Notes: generated by a model from the letters alone, not told the origin. A stretch of 64,000 nucleotides of DNA from Desulfurispirillum indicum S5 (GCF_000177635.2 NC_014836.1:477501-541500), one strand, 5' to 3'. Numbered from the stretch's first letter, positions 9,674 to 19,760 are shown. Numbers and translations: made by a program.

Positions 9674-10060
9674 TTATGCCTGTACCAGCAGCATGCGGGT
9701 AAGCATCATGCCTCCCACCACAGCGGCAATGGACAATGTCACGTTCAGCAGAATATTGATCAGTGCCAGCCCCATGGTGCCACTGTCGCTGAGGAGTACC
9801 GAATCCAGGGCGAAGGTGCTGAAGGTGGTGTAGGAGCCCAGAAAGCCGATGGCAAAAAAGAGCCGGAACTCATCGGGCAGCATGCCCTTCTGGGTTGTGA
9901 GTACGTAGACCACGCCCAGCAGAAAGCTTCCCGCGACATTGACCAGCAGGGTGCCGAAGGGAAAGTTTCCGCCCAGGAGCTTCAGGGCCAGGGCGCCACT
10001 GAAAAAACGGGCCAGGGCGCCGAGCGCACCGCCGACGGCGATAAACAGAACCTGTGTCAT
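9674..10060 (-). CDS. crcB: Fluoride efflux channel CrcB/FluC
   Basis: 128 residues with four predicted membrane helices. N-terminal [10 protein letters not shown], the NVAGSFLLG break helix and the signature [12 protein letters not shown] are all present. The family forms an antiparallel dimeric fluoride channel in the inner membrane. I looked for a fluoride riboswitch in the 100 bp upstream and did not see its conserved blocks. Confidence 0.95.
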   Translation of the reverse strand: MTQVLFIAVGGALGALARFFSGALALKLLGGNFPFGTLLVNVAGSFLLGVVYVLTTQKGMLPDEFRLFFAIGFLGSYTTFSTFALDSVLLSDSGTMGLALINILLNVTLSIAAVVGGMMLTRMLLVQA

Positions 10061-10161
10061 GGGCGATACCCGGCCACTGGAAACATGTTGTCACTCCCGA
10101 AATGGTAAACCGAGATATTACCACGCCTGGAGGGGCGCACCAAGGGAAAACTCCCAAAGCG

Positions 10162-11088
10162 TTATGGCAGTGGGGAGTCATTCCGGCAGACTGCTGAGAG
10201 CCCCATCAGGAAGTGCTGTTCCTCAATGTAGGCGTTGGGTTGTCTGGTGTTCCAGTCGCGCAGGTGTTCCAGCGGGACTTCCGTGTGAACAGTGCCGGAC
10301 TGGTAGGCCCTCAGGGCTGTGGCGAAAGCTTCTTTTTCCTGCTTGCTGGGCTGAAAGTACCCGGCCATATGCTGGATGGCATTGATAACCCGGCCCCGCG
10401 TCACCGGAGCCTGCAGGGCTCCGCGCAGCCCGTATTCATAGGCATTGATGTGGCTGGCGTCCGGATGCCTGCCCGCTGCGGCGACGACGGCTCCCAGCTC
10501 CTTCTGCCTTTTGGGGTCGTAGGCCATGAGGAGGTACTTGTGGCGGCGGTGAAAGTGTTCCAGCCATCCAGGGAGCTCCTCCTGATGGCTGTGGCGCCAG
10601 CGCCCCAGGCAGAACAGGCGTGCCAGGAAGTGGTGGCGCGTTTCGGGGTCTTCCAGCCCGACTTCATCGCCCAGGGGCAGCCAGGGGAAGTATTGCCGCA
10701 GATGGCTGGCAAAAAGGCCGGAGTCGCGGACAGTGGTCGTGTCAGGCAGGTGGTGGGGTGTGCTGTCCACTCCGCAGGAGGGAGATTTGGCCTTCAGGAA
10801 AGCACCATCGATATCAAGGCCGGGAATACTGGTTGTGGCGAACTCAGACAGCTGAGCGGTCAGATCGCGCTGGTCCGTGGCCTGGATCAGCTGTATCGCG
10901 CCATGGGCACAGCGGTGGATATTCATGGGTGGACGGGGTGTCTGGAGGCCGGCGTCCACTTCGGGGCAGATGGTGAGAATTTCGCAATGGGGTCTCAGGG
11001 CATCCACCAGTTCGCACTGGAGCTGGCGGCCGTCATAGCGGCAGGGGGCAAAGCCCAGGCAGCGGCTGACCAGCAGGCGGGGACCCAT
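10162..11088 (-). CDS. DUF523 / DUF1722 protein (YbgA-like, TudS-type Cys motifs)
   Basis: 308 residues. The N-terminal DUF523 domain has three conserved cysteines in context: LLVSRCLGFAPCRYDG, ICPEVDAGLQTPR and LKAKSPSCG. The same set holds an iron-sulfur cluster in the thiouracil desulfurase TudS, so a sulfur or RNA-base role is possible. The C-terminal ~130 residues match DUF1722 (KYLLMAYDPKRQKELG). ATG at 11088 is the conservative start. A GTG at 11100, 1 nt after the upstream stop, is a fair alternative suggesting coupling to the TPR gene. Two further in-frame ATGs upstream extend into that gene without homology. Confidence 0.85.
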   Translation of the reverse strand: MGPRLLVSRCLGFAPCRYDGRQLQCELVDALRPHCEILTICPEVDAGLQTPRPPMNIHRCAHGAIQLIQATDQRDLTAQLSEFATTSIPGLDIDGAFLKAKSPSCGVDSTPHHLPDTTTVRDSGLFASHLRQYFPWLPLGDEVGLEDPETRHHFLARLFCLGRWRHSHQEELPGWLEHFHRRHKYLLMAYDPKRQKELGAVVAAAGRHPDASHINAYEYGLRGALQAPVTRGRVINAIQHMAGYFQPSKQEKEAFATALRAYQSGTVHTEVPLEHLRDWNTRQPNAYIEEQHFLMGLSAVCRNDSPLP

Positions 11089-11101
11089 GGACTGGCTCAC
11101 G

Positions 11102-12589
11102 TCAGCGCAGCTCTTCCAGGAAAGTAGCCAGCAGCCCCGTGGTGTTTTCATCCCCCAGAACGATGCTGCGGCACTCGCTGGAAGCCTCCGGATGCAGATT
11201 TTCTCCATGGGCCCAGCAGTTGCGGTAGTTGATGGCCAGGTCGTTCACCTGCTGGGGGAAGCTGCTGTTGATGAGCTGCAGGCCATTTTTCAGGCGGGTA
11301 CTGGTGAACTGGCGCAGTGCCTCCATGGAGCCGCTGAGCTCATGGGGATTGTCATCCTTGAGAGCTTCCAGCACGTTGGCCATCTGGCCAAGGGAGAGAT
11401 TGATCTTGTCGCCGATATAGTTAGCCATGATCTTGAAGGTCTCTTTTTTGGGCTCAAAGCATTCCTGCAGGAACTGCTGTTTGAAGGGGTAAAAGAGGTG
11501 GCGCTTGAGTTCGCGCTCCAGTACAAAGCAGTACTGGATGCCGGTCAGCCCACTGGAGAAACGTGCCTGTTCGTAACGCTGCTCCAGGTAGAGGGCCTGG
11601 ATAAGCAGCTGCTTACTGTCGTCGCCCATCAGGTTCCAGCAGGGGTCTCCCACGGCTTTGTGGGCCTGGGCCTGTACATCGTCCAGCAGTTCGCTGTGGG
11701 TCTTGAAGTGGGGCATGATGGCCCCGATCAGGTCTTCCGTCAGCTGCCCCATGTCGTCGTTCTCACCGGGCTGCAGGGCAATGCGTCGCAGGGCTTTCTG
11801 GAACTCCTTCTGGGACTTTTTCACGATGCGCGCCACGCCAGCCATCTCTTCCGAGCCGGGCTGCACCCGCTCCAGGAAGAATTCAGAACGCTTTCCCAGT
11901 TGGGTGAAGAGTTTTCCCGCCATGTTCAGGCGCTTCTCGTAGCTGCGGATCTGCTCCATGGCGCGTTGCAGGGCCTCATGGCCGCGCTGGCAGCCGGCCA
12001 GGTAACCACTGAGCTGGTGCCCGGTCTGGTCTGTGGGTTCTGTTTCCAGTATCTGGGCAGTGATCTCTTCGGCCTCGGCGAAGCGGGCGCTTTCAATGCA
12101 GATGAGGGCCATCTTGTGGGAGAGTTCGCGGCTGCTTTCTCCGAAGGCGATGGCCTGTCGGAAGTGCTCCATGGCCTGCTCATCGTTTTCAAGCATCATG
12201 AAGCAGTCGCCCATGGCCTTGAATATCTGGCCGCGGATGCGGTCGTGATCAACCTGCACCTGCTCTGCCGCAGTGCCGTGTTCCCGCAGGAGGTCGAGGG
12301 AAAGCTGATATTGTTCGATGGCGGCCTGATACTCGTCCAGGTTCAGGTAGGAGTCACCCAGCAGCATGTGCAGGATGGGTGAACGGGGGATGTGCCCTAC
12401 GGCGGTTTCCATGTGGAGGCGGCACTCTTCAAAGCGCCCCTGGGCCAGCAGGAGCATGCCCACGCTCATCCAGGGCCTGATCCACTGGGGATCGGCCTGA
12501 ATCTCCAGCAGGAAGTACTCCAGGGCTTCGTCGTACTGACGACGGGCGTAGGCGTTTTCACCAAGGGCGTAGTAAGGCAGAGGCTGCAT
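11102..12589 (-). CDS. TPR protein with C-terminal HEPN-like motif
   Basis: 495 residues. The N-terminal ~200 residues are tetratricopeptide repeats (ALGENAYARRQYDEALEYF..., LLGDSYLNLDEYQAAIEQY, AMGDCFMMLENDEQAMEHF). A charged helical middle follows. Near residue 460 is INYRNCWAHG, a match to the R-x4-H motif (RN..AH) of Swt1-like HEPN domains, which are often metal-independent RNases or their inactive relatives. Transcribed with the DUF523 gene. Whether it is a nuclease, a defence protein or a binding scaffold cannot be told from sequence. Confidence 0.75.
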   Translation of the reverse strand: MQPLPYYALGENAYARRQYDEALEYFLLEIQADPQWIRPWMSVGMLLLAQGRFEECRLHMETAVGHIPRSPILHMLLGDSYLNLDEYQAAIEQYQLSLDLLREHGTAAEQVQVDHDRIRGQIFKAMGDCFMMLENDEQAMEHFRQAIAFGESSRELSHKMALICIESARFAEAEEITAQILETEPTDQTGHQLSGYLAGCQRGHEALQRAMEQIRSYEKRLNMAGKLFTQLGKRSEFFLERVQPGSEEMAGVARIVKKSQKEFQKALRRIALQPGENDDMGQLTEDLIGAIMPHFKTHSELLDDVQAQAHKAVGDPCWNLMGDDSKQLLIQALYLEQRYEQARFSSGLTGIQYCFVLERELKRHLFYPFKQQFLQECFEPKKETFKIMANYIGDKINLSLGQMANVLEALKDDNPHELSGSMEALRQFTSTRLKNGLQLINSSFPQQVNDLAINYRNCWAHGENLHPEASSECRSIVLGDENTTGLLATFLEELR

Positions 12590-12619
12590 GGTACCATCCG
12601 GAATTGTACTGAGTCTGGC

Positions 12620-12775
12620 CTAGTCGGCTGCTGAAAAACCCTCATCTGCGGCGTTGCTCGCCGTCGCTCGTCACTGCAACGTACGGGGAGTACGCTTCAT
12701 TCCTCGCTTCGCGAGCGCCTTGCACCTGAGCATTTTTCAATTGCCTGCGCGTTTGAGGTATTTCAGCAAGCTGCT
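12620..12775 (+). repeat. Dispersed intergenic repeat, family A, copy 1
   Basis: About 155 bp starting GGCTGCTGAAAAACCCTC, then GCGTTGCTCGCCGTCGCTCG, a short palindromic centre around GTACGGGGAGTACG, CGCCTTGCACCTGAGC, CAATTGCCTGCGCG and ending TATTTCAGCAAGCTGC. The outer ends (GCTGCTGAAA / TTTCAGCAAGC) are imperfect inverted repeats. Related copies are at 15988-16178, 19603-19760, 47815-47940, 48098-48228 and 62321-62448, always between genes. It fills most of the 379 bp gap before secA. Confidence 0.8.
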
Positions 12776-12902
12776 AGATTGAAGCACTCCCCTGCAGAAG
12801 TCAATACGGCAGATGGTATGACCGGCCACCGGAAGGCGGTATTTTTGTTGCGCCATTGCCGTAGGAAAGTTAGATGCGGCTTTACTGTAAAATGTATTTC
12901 AT

Positions 12903-12931
12903 TTGCCACATTTTACCCCATCTGGTATATA
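12903..12931 (+). promoter_or_regulatory. Predicted sigma70-type promoter of secA
   Basis: TTGCCA at 12903-12908 and TATATA at 12926-12931 are separated by exactly 17 bp, 37 bp before the secA start. Good match to the housekeeping consensus. Confidence 0.65.
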
Positions 12932-12968
12932 GGTTCCCTTGAAAACCACACCCGAAATGAAGGTATGT

Positions 12969-15488
12969 ATGCTGAAGTATCTGGCCAAAAAGATAGTTGG
13001 AACAAAGAACGAACGGGAACTGAAGAAAATCCGGCCCCTGGTGGATAAAGTCAACGCCCTTGAAGCTTCCACGCAGGCACTCAGTGACGATGAACTCAAG
13101 GCCAAGACCATTGAATTCCGCGAGCGCTACGCTGCCGGCGAAAGTCTGGATGACCTTATGCCGGAAGCCTTCGCTGTGGTGCGCGAAGCGTCAGTGCGAA
13201 CCACCGGAATGCGTCACTTTGATGTGCAGCTTATCGGTGGTGCCGTGTTGCACGCCGGCAATATCGCGGAAATGAAGACCGGTGAAGGCAAGACCCTGGT
13301 AGCCACACTGCCAGTGTACCTGAACGCCCTGAGTGGCAAGGGTGTCCACGTTATCACCGTCAACGATTACCTGGCAAAGCGCGACTCCGAGTGGATGGGG
13401 AAAATTTATCGCTTTCTCGGCCTGGAGGTTGGGGTGATCGTCCACGGCCTGACCGATGAGGAGCGCAAAGCCGCCTATGGTGCCGATATCACCTATGGAA
13501 CCAATAACGAGCTGGGTTTTGACTACCTGCGCGATAATATGAAATTCCGTATCGAAGACTACGTCCAGCGCGAACACAACTTCGCCATTGTGGACGAAGT
13601 GGACTCCATCCTGATTGACGAAGCCCGCACACCGCTCATAATCAGTGGCCCCGCCGAAGTCTCCACCGACGACTACTACCGCGCCGACAAGGTGGTGCGT
13701 CAGCTTCAGGAGGGTGAGCACTTCAACATTGACGAAAAGAGCCGCAATACCGTGCTGACAGAGCCTGGCGTCAAGCAGGCTGAAGCCCTGCTGGGCATTG
13801 AAAACCTCTACGACGTCAGCAATATGAAGCTTTTGCACCACGTCAACCAGTCCCTGAAAGCCCACCACAATTACCAGCGCGATATCCACTATATGGTGGA
13901 CGAGGATGGCAAGGTTGTCATCGTCGATGAATTCACGGGTCGTGTGCTGGAGGGACGCCGTTACAGCGACGGCCTGCACCAGGCCATTGAGGCCAAGGAG
14001 CAGGTGCCCATTGAACGGGAAAACCAGACCCTGGCCACCATCACCTATCAGAACTACTTCCGTCTCTACAGCAAGCTGGCGGGCATGACCGGCACGGCGG
14101 ATACCGAGGCGGCGGAATTCAAGAAGATCTATGACCTGGAAGTGGCCGTTATTCCCACGAACGTCCCCATGCAGCGTATCGACAACACCGACAAGGTCTA
14201 CCGCACCAAGGACGAGAAGTTTGCCGCCGTCATTGAAGAGATTCGCGAAGCGCACCAGAAGGGGCAGCCTTGCCTGGTGGGAACCATCTCCGTTGAGAGC
14301 AGTGAATACCTGTCGAATCTGCTGAAGAAAGCCAAGATCAAGCACAATGTGCTGAACGCCAAGAACCACGCCCATGAAGCCACCATCATTGCCGATGCAG
14401 GCAAGCAAGGCGCCGTGACCATTGCCACCAACATGGCTGGCCGTGGAACCGACATCAAGCTGGGCGAAGGCGTGCTGGAGCTTGGCGGCCTGCATATAGT
14501 GGGCACCGAACGCCATGAATCCCGCCGCATCGACAACCAGCTGCGCGGACGCTCCGGGCGTCAGGGCGACCCGGGAAGCTCACAGTTCTTCCTCTCCCTG
14601 GAGGACGATCTCATGCGGATTTTTGGCGGCGACCGCATCAAGAACCTCATGGATCGTTTCGGCATGCAGGAAGGCGAGCCCATCGAGCATACGCTGGTCA
14701 ACCGGGCCATCGAGAATGCCCAGAAAAAAGTGGAAAACTACCACTTTGAAGTACGTAAACACCTGCTGGAGTATGACGATGTCATGAACCAGCAGCGCCA
14801 GATCATCTATACCTATCGCCGCGAAATCCTTGGCGGCGAAGGCGTTGACGGCATGGTCGAGGAGCGCATCGACCAGATTCTCCACGATATCTTCCAGCTC
14901 TCCATACCGGCAGTGGGCTATACCCAGGACGTGAAACAGGAAGAGCTGAGCGAATCCTTCCGTTATTACTTCTCCTTCGCCCCGGATTTCGGCCGCTTTG
15001 ACGACACCGCCAAGGTGACGGAAGTCAGGGAAGGTCTGCGCGCGCAGGTCTTTGAAGTGCTGCACCGCAAGGAGGAGGAAATCGGCAAGGAGCGCTTCTT
15101 TGCCCTCAAGCGCTATTTCCTGCTCAATATCATCGATACCGCGTGGAAGGATAACCTGCTGAGCATGGACCGCCTCAAGGAGGGCATCGGCCTGCGCAGC
15201 TACGGCCAGAAAAATCCCCTCACCGAATACAAGCGCGAAGCCTTTGAGCTCTTCGAAAATATGATGAGCCGCATCAAGGAAGAGACTGTCGTTATCCTCT
15301 TCAAGGTGGAGATAGCCAAGGAGGAAGAGCCCCCGTCCCTGCAGGATGCTGCTTCAGTTCCTGAGGCCCGTAACCGCGCAGAGCGGCGGCGCCAGCAGAA
15401 GAAGGCCCAGAAGAGCACACCAGCTGCCAACGCGCTGTGTCCCTGTGGCAGTGGGGTGAAGTACAAACTCTGCTGTGGTGCCAACTGA
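12969..15488 (+). CDS. secA: Preprotein translocase ATPase SecA
   Basis: Motor that drives unfolded preproteins through SecYEG. 839 residues from the ATG at 12969, where the family sequence [20 protein letters not shown] begins; GAAGG lies about 5 nt upstream, and the in-frame ATG ten codons earlier has none. Walker A MKTGEGKT, Walker [16 protein letters not shown], the preprotein cross-linking region, helicase motif [10 protein letters not shown] and the C-terminal zinc-binding SEC-C tail [14 protein letters not shown] are all present. It is followed by a strong terminator. Confidence 0.98.
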   Translation: MLKYLAKKIVGTKNERELKKIRPLVDKVNALEASTQALSDDELKAKTIEFRERYAAGESLDDLMPEAFAVVREASVRTTGMRHFDVQLIGGAVLHAGNIAEMKTGEGKTLVATLPVYLNALSGKGVHVITVNDYLAKRDSEWMGKIYRFLGLEVGVIVHGLTDEERKAAYGADITYGTNNELGFDYLRDNMKFRIEDYVQREHNFAIVDEVDSILIDEARTPLIISGPAEVSTDDYYRADKVVRQLQEGEHFNIDEKSRNTVLTEPGVKQAEALLGIENLYDVSNMKLLHHVNQSLKAHHNYQRDIHYMVDEDGKVVIVDEFTGRVLEGRRYSDGLHQAIEAKEQVPIERENQTLATITYQNYFRLYSKLAGMTGTADTEAAEFKKIYDLEVAVIPTNVPMQRIDNTDKVYRTKDEKFAAVIEEIREAHQKGQPCLVGTISVESSEYLSNLLKKAKIKHNVLNAKNHAHEATIIADAGKQGAVTIATNMAGRGTDIKLGEGVLELGGLHIVGTERHESRRIDNQLRGRSGRQGDPGSSQFFLSLEDDLMRIFGGDRIKNLMDRFGMQEGEPIEHTLVNRAIENAQKKVENYHFEVRKHLLEYDDVMNQQRQIIYTYRREILGGEGVDGMVEERIDQILHDIFQLSIPAVGYTQDVKQEELSESFRYYFSFAPDFGRFDDTAKVTEVREGLRAQVFEVLHRKEEEIGKERFFALKRYFLLNIIDTAWKDNLLSMDRLKEGIGLRSYGQKNPLTEYKREAFELFENMMSRIKEETVVILFKVEIAKEEEPPSLQDAASVPEARNRAERRRQQKKAQKSTPAANALCPCGSGVKYKLCCGAN

Positions 15489-15525
15489 CAATAAAGGCAC
15501 TGCCCGCAGGCAGACTGAAAGCATC

Positions 15526-15556
15526 AAGGCCTCCGCGTTTGCGGGGGCTTTTTTTT
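15526..15556 (+). terminator. secA intrinsic terminator
   Basis: Stem GCCTCCGC / GCGGGGGC with a GTTT loop followed by eight T, about 40 bp after the secA stop. Confidence 0.85.
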
Positions 15557-15676
15557 GCTGCGCGACGGATGTCGCTGTTGTTATTTTTATTGGAACTCGT
15601 AAATACAATTTACATTCTATGCATTACCGTCTATTATCGTTCTGTGTAACCCGAAAACTCTTCCGGAGGTATTCCC

Positions 15677-15931
15677 ATGGTACGAAGAATTCTGGCCTTG
15701 TTGTGTGTTATCGGACTCGCCTTTGGCATCGCCCTGGCAAAAGTAAACATCAACACCGCATCACAGGCGGAGCTGGCCGCGCTCAATGGCGTGGGAGATC
15801 AGCGGGCCGCGGCGATTATCGAGTATCGCGAACAGAATGGCCCTTTTCAGAAGCCTGAGGATATCACTCGCGTCAAGGGAATTGGAAAGTCAACCTTTGA
15901 GAGGAATAAGGACAGTATTACCGTAGAGTGA
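15677..15931 (+). CDS. Secreted ComEA-like helix-hairpin-helix protein
   Basis: 84 residues. A 21-residue signal peptide (MVRRILALLCVIGLAFGIALA) is followed directly by a ComEA-type double HhH: VNINTASQAELAALNGVGDQRA and EDITRVKGIGKSTFE. Such short periplasmic HhH proteins bind double-stranded DNA; in competent bacteria ComEA draws DNA into the periplasm, and in many others the role is unknown. GGAGG lies 7-8 nt before the ATG. Monocistronic between two terminators. Confidence 0.88.
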   Translation: MVRRILALLCVIGLAFGIALAKVNINTASQAELAALNGVGDQRAAAIIEYREQNGPFQKPEDITRVKGIGKSTFERNKDSITVE

Positions 15932-15953
15932 TTGTCGTCTTTTTTCTGTTGCT

Positions 15954-15982
15954 GCCCGCAGCCCCGCGCTGTGGGCTTTTTT
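15954..15982 (+). terminator. Terminator after the ComEA-like gene
   Basis: Stem GCCCGCAG / CTGTGGGC (one G-T pair) with a CCCCGCG loop and a run of six T. Confidence 0.8.
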
Positions 15983-15987
15983 ATTGG

Positions 15988-16178
15988 CAGGTTGCTGAAA
16001 CCCCTCGTCTGCGGTTTGATCAACAGGTTGCTGAAATAACTCAAACTGCGCAGGCAATTGAAAATGCTCAGGCGCAAGGCGCTCGCGGAGCGAAAATGAA
16101 GCGTACTCCCCGTGCGTTGCTGGCGCGTGAGCGTCCTGCGAGCAACGCCACAGATGAGGGTTTTCAGCGGCCTGCTAA
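15988..16178 (-). repeat. Dispersed repeat family A, copy 2 (with a partial second copy)
   Basis: A full element in the reverse orientation at about 16022-16178 (AGGTTGCTGAAATAAC ... GATGAGGGTTTTCAGCGGCC), preceded by a ~33 bp fragment of another copy (15988-16020, GGTTGCTGAAACCCCTCG). It may therefore be an element inserted into or next to an older one. Confidence 0.75.
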
Positions 16179-16906
16179 TAGCGCAGGACTGTCTCCAGGA
16201 AACGCTGCAGTGAGAGTGTTCGGGGAGCATTGAAGAAGGTGCTGGTGTCGGCCCATTCCACCAGCTGACCGTTTTCCACAAAAGCGCACAGGTCGCCGAC
16301 CCGCCGGGCGAATCCCATATGATGAGAGGCGATGATGATCTTCTGTCCGGCCTCACGGAGCTGCGCAATCATGTCAAGGACTTCGGTGGTCATCATGGGG
16401 TCAAGGGCTGAAGTGGGTTCGTCCAGCAGGAAAAAGCGCGGCTTTATGGCGATGGCACGGGCGAGGGCGATGCGCTGCTTCTGTCCGCCCGAAAGCTGGG
16501 CGGGTTTTTTGGTGGCATGCTCCTGGAGGTTGAAGCGCTCCAGTAAATGCCAGGCGCGTTCATCAGCAGCCTGACGATGGTAACCGTGCACTTCGCGCAG
16601 GGGCAGCGCGATGTTCTCCAGGGCGCTGAGGTGCGCAAAGAGGTTGAACTCCTGGAAGACCATTCCCACACAGCGACGGTGGGCCAGCAGTTCCCTCTCG
16701 CGACGGGCGACCCTCTGGCCGTCGATACGGACTTCACCACCGCTGGGGATCAGCAGTCCGGCCAGAATGCGCAGCAGAGTGGTCTTGCCACTACCCGATG
16801 GTCCCACCAGAACCAGGCAGCCGAAGTCAGGCGAAACAAAGTCAATGGGGCCCAGTACACGCTGGTCGGAAAAATTCATGACCAGACTGCTCAGTTCAAG
16901 TCGCAT
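16175..16906 (-). CDS. Polar amino-acid ABC transporter, ATP-binding protein
   Basis: 243 residues. Walker [15 protein letters not shown]-loop [11 protein letters not shown] signature [14 protein letters not shown], Walker [14 protein letters not shown] and the His switch ASHHM are complete. The FNLF after the Q-loop is typical of the polar amino-acid (GlnQ/HisP) subfamily. It overlaps the permease gene by 11 bp and is the last gene of a binding protein-permease-ATPase operon. Substrate not predictable in detail. Confidence 0.93.
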   Translation of the reverse strand: MRLELSSLVMNFSDQRVLGPIDFVSPDFGCLVLVGPSGSGKTTLLRILAGLLIPSGGEVRIDGQRVARRERELLAHRRCVGMVFQEFNLFAHLSALENIALPLREVHGYHRQAADERAWHLLERFNLQEHATKKPAQLSGGQKQRIALARAIAIKPRFFLLDEPTSALDPMMTTEVLDMIAQLREAGQKIIIASHHMGFARRVGDLCAFVENGQLVEWADTSTFFNAPRTLSLQRFLETVLRY

Positions 16907-17678
16907 AGTTGAACTTCCTCTCCATGTGGCGGCTGTACAGAGAAACTGGCAGGGTGAGTATCAGGTATCCCAGGGCCAGGGGCAGATAACTCTCCAGGGT
17001 ACTGAAGGTGAAGGCGTTCACTTCCTGGGCGTTCAGGGTGAACTCGCTGATGGCAATAATGGACAGCAGCGAAGAGTCCTTGATCAGTGAGGCGAATTGC
17101 CCGGCCAAAGGCGGCAGGATGCGTCGCAGCACCTGGGGAATGATGACATGGCGATAGATCTGCCAGGGGGTGAAGCCCAAAGAGCGTGCCGAGTCAATCT
17201 GGGACTGGCTGATGCTCTCGACGCCGGCCCGGATGATTTCAGAGATATAGGCACCGCTGAAGAGAGCAAGGATGAGCACCCCTGCCACATAGCGGTTCTG
17301 CAGGCCAAAGGCATCGGCTACCACGTAAAAGAAGATGAGTATCTGTACCAGCAGCGGTGTGCCGCGAATCACTTCCACGATGGTGCGTCCAAGCTGGCAC
17401 ACGAGGATCACCGGGCTGCGCTGAGCCGCGGCCAGCAGCAGGCCGACGATAAGGCTCATCAGCAGGCTGATGGCGCTGATCATCACGGTCATCAGCCACC
17501 CCTGCCAGAGTTTGTGCCGATACTGGTAGAGTACCTGCCAGTGCCACTCATACTGCAGGGCGCTGAAAGCGTACACAAAAAGGGCGCTGAGGCCGAAGCA
17601 CAGTACCACGGCGTTGAGTGTCGCCGCTGGCAGGGAGGGAGCCGCTGCGCCGCGCAGGAAAAAGCGTTGCCAGGGCAT
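16896..17678 (-). CDS. Polar amino-acid ABC transporter, permease
   Basis: 260 residues with an extra N-terminal segment (one hydrophobic helix near 22-42) before the usual His/Glu/Gln permease core, which begins at LWQGWLMTVMISAISLLMSL. The EAA loop that contacts the ATPase reads SARSLGFTPWQIYRHVIIPQ. The GTPLLVQI stretch is family-typical. A single permease suggests a homodimeric channel. The start overlaps the binding-protein stop (ATGA). Confidence 0.92.
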   Translation of the reverse strand: MPWQRFFLRGAAAPSLPAATLNAVVLCFGLSALFVYAFSALQYEWHWQVLYQYRHKLWQGWLMTVMISAISLLMSLIVGLLLAAAQRSPVILVCQLGRTIVEVIRGTPLLVQILIFFYVVADAFGLQNRYVAGVLILALFSGAYISEIIRAGVESISQSQIDSARSLGFTPWQIYRHVIIPQVLRRILPPLAGQFASLIKDSSLLSIIAISEFTLNAQEVNAFTFSTLESYLPLALGYLILTLPVSLYSRHMERKFNYAT

Positions 17679-18463
17679 CAGTAGTAGAATCCGTATCCCA
17701 GCTCTTTAAAGGCGCGCTTTTGCTCGCCGAGGTACTTGTCTCCCAGCCTTTCAAAAAAACCCTCACCGCGCAGCCGGTCCAGGGCGTCGTTGATCTGAAG
17801 GCGCAGGTCTTCACTCCCCTTGGGCAGGCCCACAGCCCAGTACTCACGCTGAAAGGGTTCCAGAATCGCGCGGGTTGTCTCCCGATTACGCTGCCAGTGC
17901 GAGTAGACAGACATCTGATCGTAAATGAAAGCGTCAATCTTCCCCTGTACCAGTTCAAGAACCGCAGCGGCCTCCTTGTCCAGTACCAGTATGCGCGCCT
18001 GACTCAGATGGCGAGACGCGTAGGCATGTCCGGTGGTGCCGCGTTTGACAGCAATAACCACTCCCGGCCGGTTCAGTTCGTCAATGCTGGTGACTTCACT
18101 GGCCCGATTGAGGAGCAGACACAGCCCGGTGCTCAGATAGGGTTCGGAGAAATCAACGACCCGTGCGCGCTCTTGCGTGGCAGTCATGGAGGAGAGGATC
18201 ATATGGATTTTTCCCGTGCGCAGGGCCGGGATCAAGCCGTCAAAGGGAATATTTTCGATGATGACTTCGCGTCCGAGGATCTCCCCGATCGCCCTGGCCA
18301 TCTCCACGCTGATTCCCGAAGGCTCTCCTCTGGCATCTGTCATCTCGAAGGGCGGGTAGGATAGCTCCATGCCGACGATCAGCGCTGAAGAGGTGGCCGC
18401 AGCCGTACTGGTGAATATGAGCAAGGCAATCAGAGCATGTGTCAGCAGGGCAATTCGTGGCAT
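17678..18463 (-). CDS. Periplasmic amino-acid binding protein of the ABC transporter
   Basis: 261 residues with a signal peptide (about 1-22, ending STAAAT) and a bacterial type 3 solute-binding fold: LIVGMELSYPPFEMTD, GISVEMARAIGEILG, FDGLIPALRTGKIHMI, FSEPYLSTGL and the later VAVKRGTTGHAYA-like segment. The start is the ATG at 18463, which has GGAGG 5-6 nt upstream and begins the signal peptide. First gene of the transporter operon, divergent from the AEC gene across about 160 bp. Confidence 0.92.
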   Translation of the reverse strand: MPRIALLTHALIALLIFTSTAAATSSALIVGMELSYPPFEMTDARGEPSGISVEMARAIGEILGREVIIENIPFDGLIPALRTGKIHMILSSMTATQERARVVDFSEPYLSTGLCLLLNRASEVTSIDELNRPGVVIAVKRGTTGHAYASRHLSQARILVLDKEAAAVLELVQGKIDAFIYDQMSVYSHWQRNRETTRAILEPFQREYWAVGLPKGSEDLRLQINDALDRLRGEGFFERLGDKYLGEQKRAFKELGYGFYY

Positions 18464-18621
18464 GGGCACCTCCGGAAGTATGGCTGATCGGTGAGAGATT
18501 CCACTCGCGGGGACTGCCTGTGCTGGAGTTTTCAGCAGCCTCTCAGGAGATTTGTACCTTTGGTGCAGGGGGAAGGCAAGGGGAGTTTGGCCGTAAAAAG
18601 GAGCTTGTTCACGGAGCAGCC

Positions 18622-19602
18622 ATGGTCTATCCTTACCCTTCTGCGCCTGATCAGGCCGTAATGCCAAAATCGAGGTACGAATTGTTTACGATCTTCAGCG
18701 CCCTTTTCCCGGTCTTCGCCCTCATTGCCCTCGGGTATTTTCTGCGCGTTCGCCGTTTTCCCGGTGATGCCTTCTGGCCCCTGGCCGAGCGCATCACCTA
18801 CTTTATCTTTTTCCCCGCGCTGGTGTTCTCAAACCTCTACCGCGCGCCTCTGGCCGAGCTCTCCCTGTGGAGCATGGTATTGACCCTGGCTGGCGCCACC
18901 GTGCTGGTGGGCCTGCTGACCGTCATCCTGCGCCGACCTCTGGGCATGGGCGGGCCGGCCTTCACCTCAGTGTTCCAGGGGGCCGTGCGCTTCAATACCT
19001 TTGTGGGCATTGCCGCCGCCGCTGCTCTGCTGGGGGAGAGCGGCCTGACCTTTGCCGCCATTGCCATGGCGACCCTGATTCCCCTGGTCAATGTGCTGTG
19101 CGTCTTTGTACTGCTGCGCCACAGCAGCGATGAGCACAGCGGCATGCAGAAAGTACTGGTGGCCCTGGCCAAAAACCCCCTTATCCTGGCCTGCGTTGTT
19201 GGCATTCTCTTCAACGCCCTTGCCATCCCCCTGCCCAGCTTCGGACTGGCCACCATTGACGCCCTGGGGCGCGCTTCCCTGCCCATTGGCCTGCTGGCCG
19301 TCGGTGCCGGACTGCAGTTTCGCGCCATCACCTCATCCAAGAAGGATCTGGCCATTGCCAGCGTCCTGAAACTCATGGTGCTGCCGCTGGTGACGGCAGC
19401 GCTTGGCATGTGGCTGGGTCTCAGCGGTGACGCCCTCTTCATCGCCGTACTCTTCACCGCCCTGCCCACGGCCCCCTCCGCCTATATCCTGGCCCGCCAG
19501 CTGGGGGGCGACACCACCCTCATGGCCAGCATTATCACCATTCAGACCGCCCTGGCGGCTGTTACCCTGCCCATTGTGCTCAGCTTTCTGTTGAATGGCT
19601 GA
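18622..19602 (+). CDS. AEC-family permease
   Basis: 326 residues with about ten hydrophobic helices in two similar halves, as in the auxin efflux carrier family: FPVFALIALGYFLRVRRF at the start, then AVRFNTFVGIAAAAALLG and a last helix pair around LPTAPSAYILARQLGGD. Bacterial members move dicarboxylates or similar anions; the substrate is unknown here. ATG 18622 has GGAG 5 nt upstream. An in-frame ATG at 18661 would also give a full protein. Confidence 0.85.
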   Translation: MVYPYPSAPDQAVMPKSRYELFTIFSALFPVFALIALGYFLRVRRFPGDAFWPLAERITYFIFFPALVFSNLYRAPLAELSLWSMVLTLAGATVLVGLLTVILRRPLGMGGPAFTSVFQGAVRFNTFVGIAAAAALLGESGLTFAAIAMATLIPLVNVLCVFVLLRHSSDEHSGMQKVLVALAKNPLILACVVGILFNALAIPLPSFGLATIDALGRASLPIGLLAVGAGLQFRAITSSKKDLAIASVLKLMVLPLVTAALGMWLGLSGDALFIAVLFTALPTAPSAYILARQLGGDTTLMASIITIQTALAAVTLPIVLSFLLNG

Positions 19603-19760
19603 CAGGCTGCTGAAAAATCCCCGTCTGTGGTGTTGCCCGCGGCCGCTCGTCGTTGCAACATGCGGGGAGTGCGCCTCACGCCACGCTCTGCGGACGCCTT
19701 GCACTTGGGGATTTTTCCATTGCCTGCCCGTTCCGTGATATTTCAGCGAGTTGCTGAGCC
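19603..19760 (+). repeat. Dispersed repeat family A, copy 3
   Basis: Begins CAGGCTGCTGAAAAATCCCC directly after the AEC stop and ends GATATTTCAGCGAGTTGCTG. The same internal blocks as copy 1 (CGCTCGTCGTTGCAACATGC, GGACGCCTTGCACTTGGG, CATTGCCTGCCCG) are present with many substitutions. Confidence 0.78.

Noticed and set aside
10061-10161. Possible fluoride riboswitch upstream of crcB
   Set aside because: The conserved blocks of the fluoride aptamer could not be matched in this 100 bp.
13191-14516. 441-codon minus-strand open frame inside secA
   Set aside because: Shadow of secA; composition is typical of antisense reading of a GC-rich gene.
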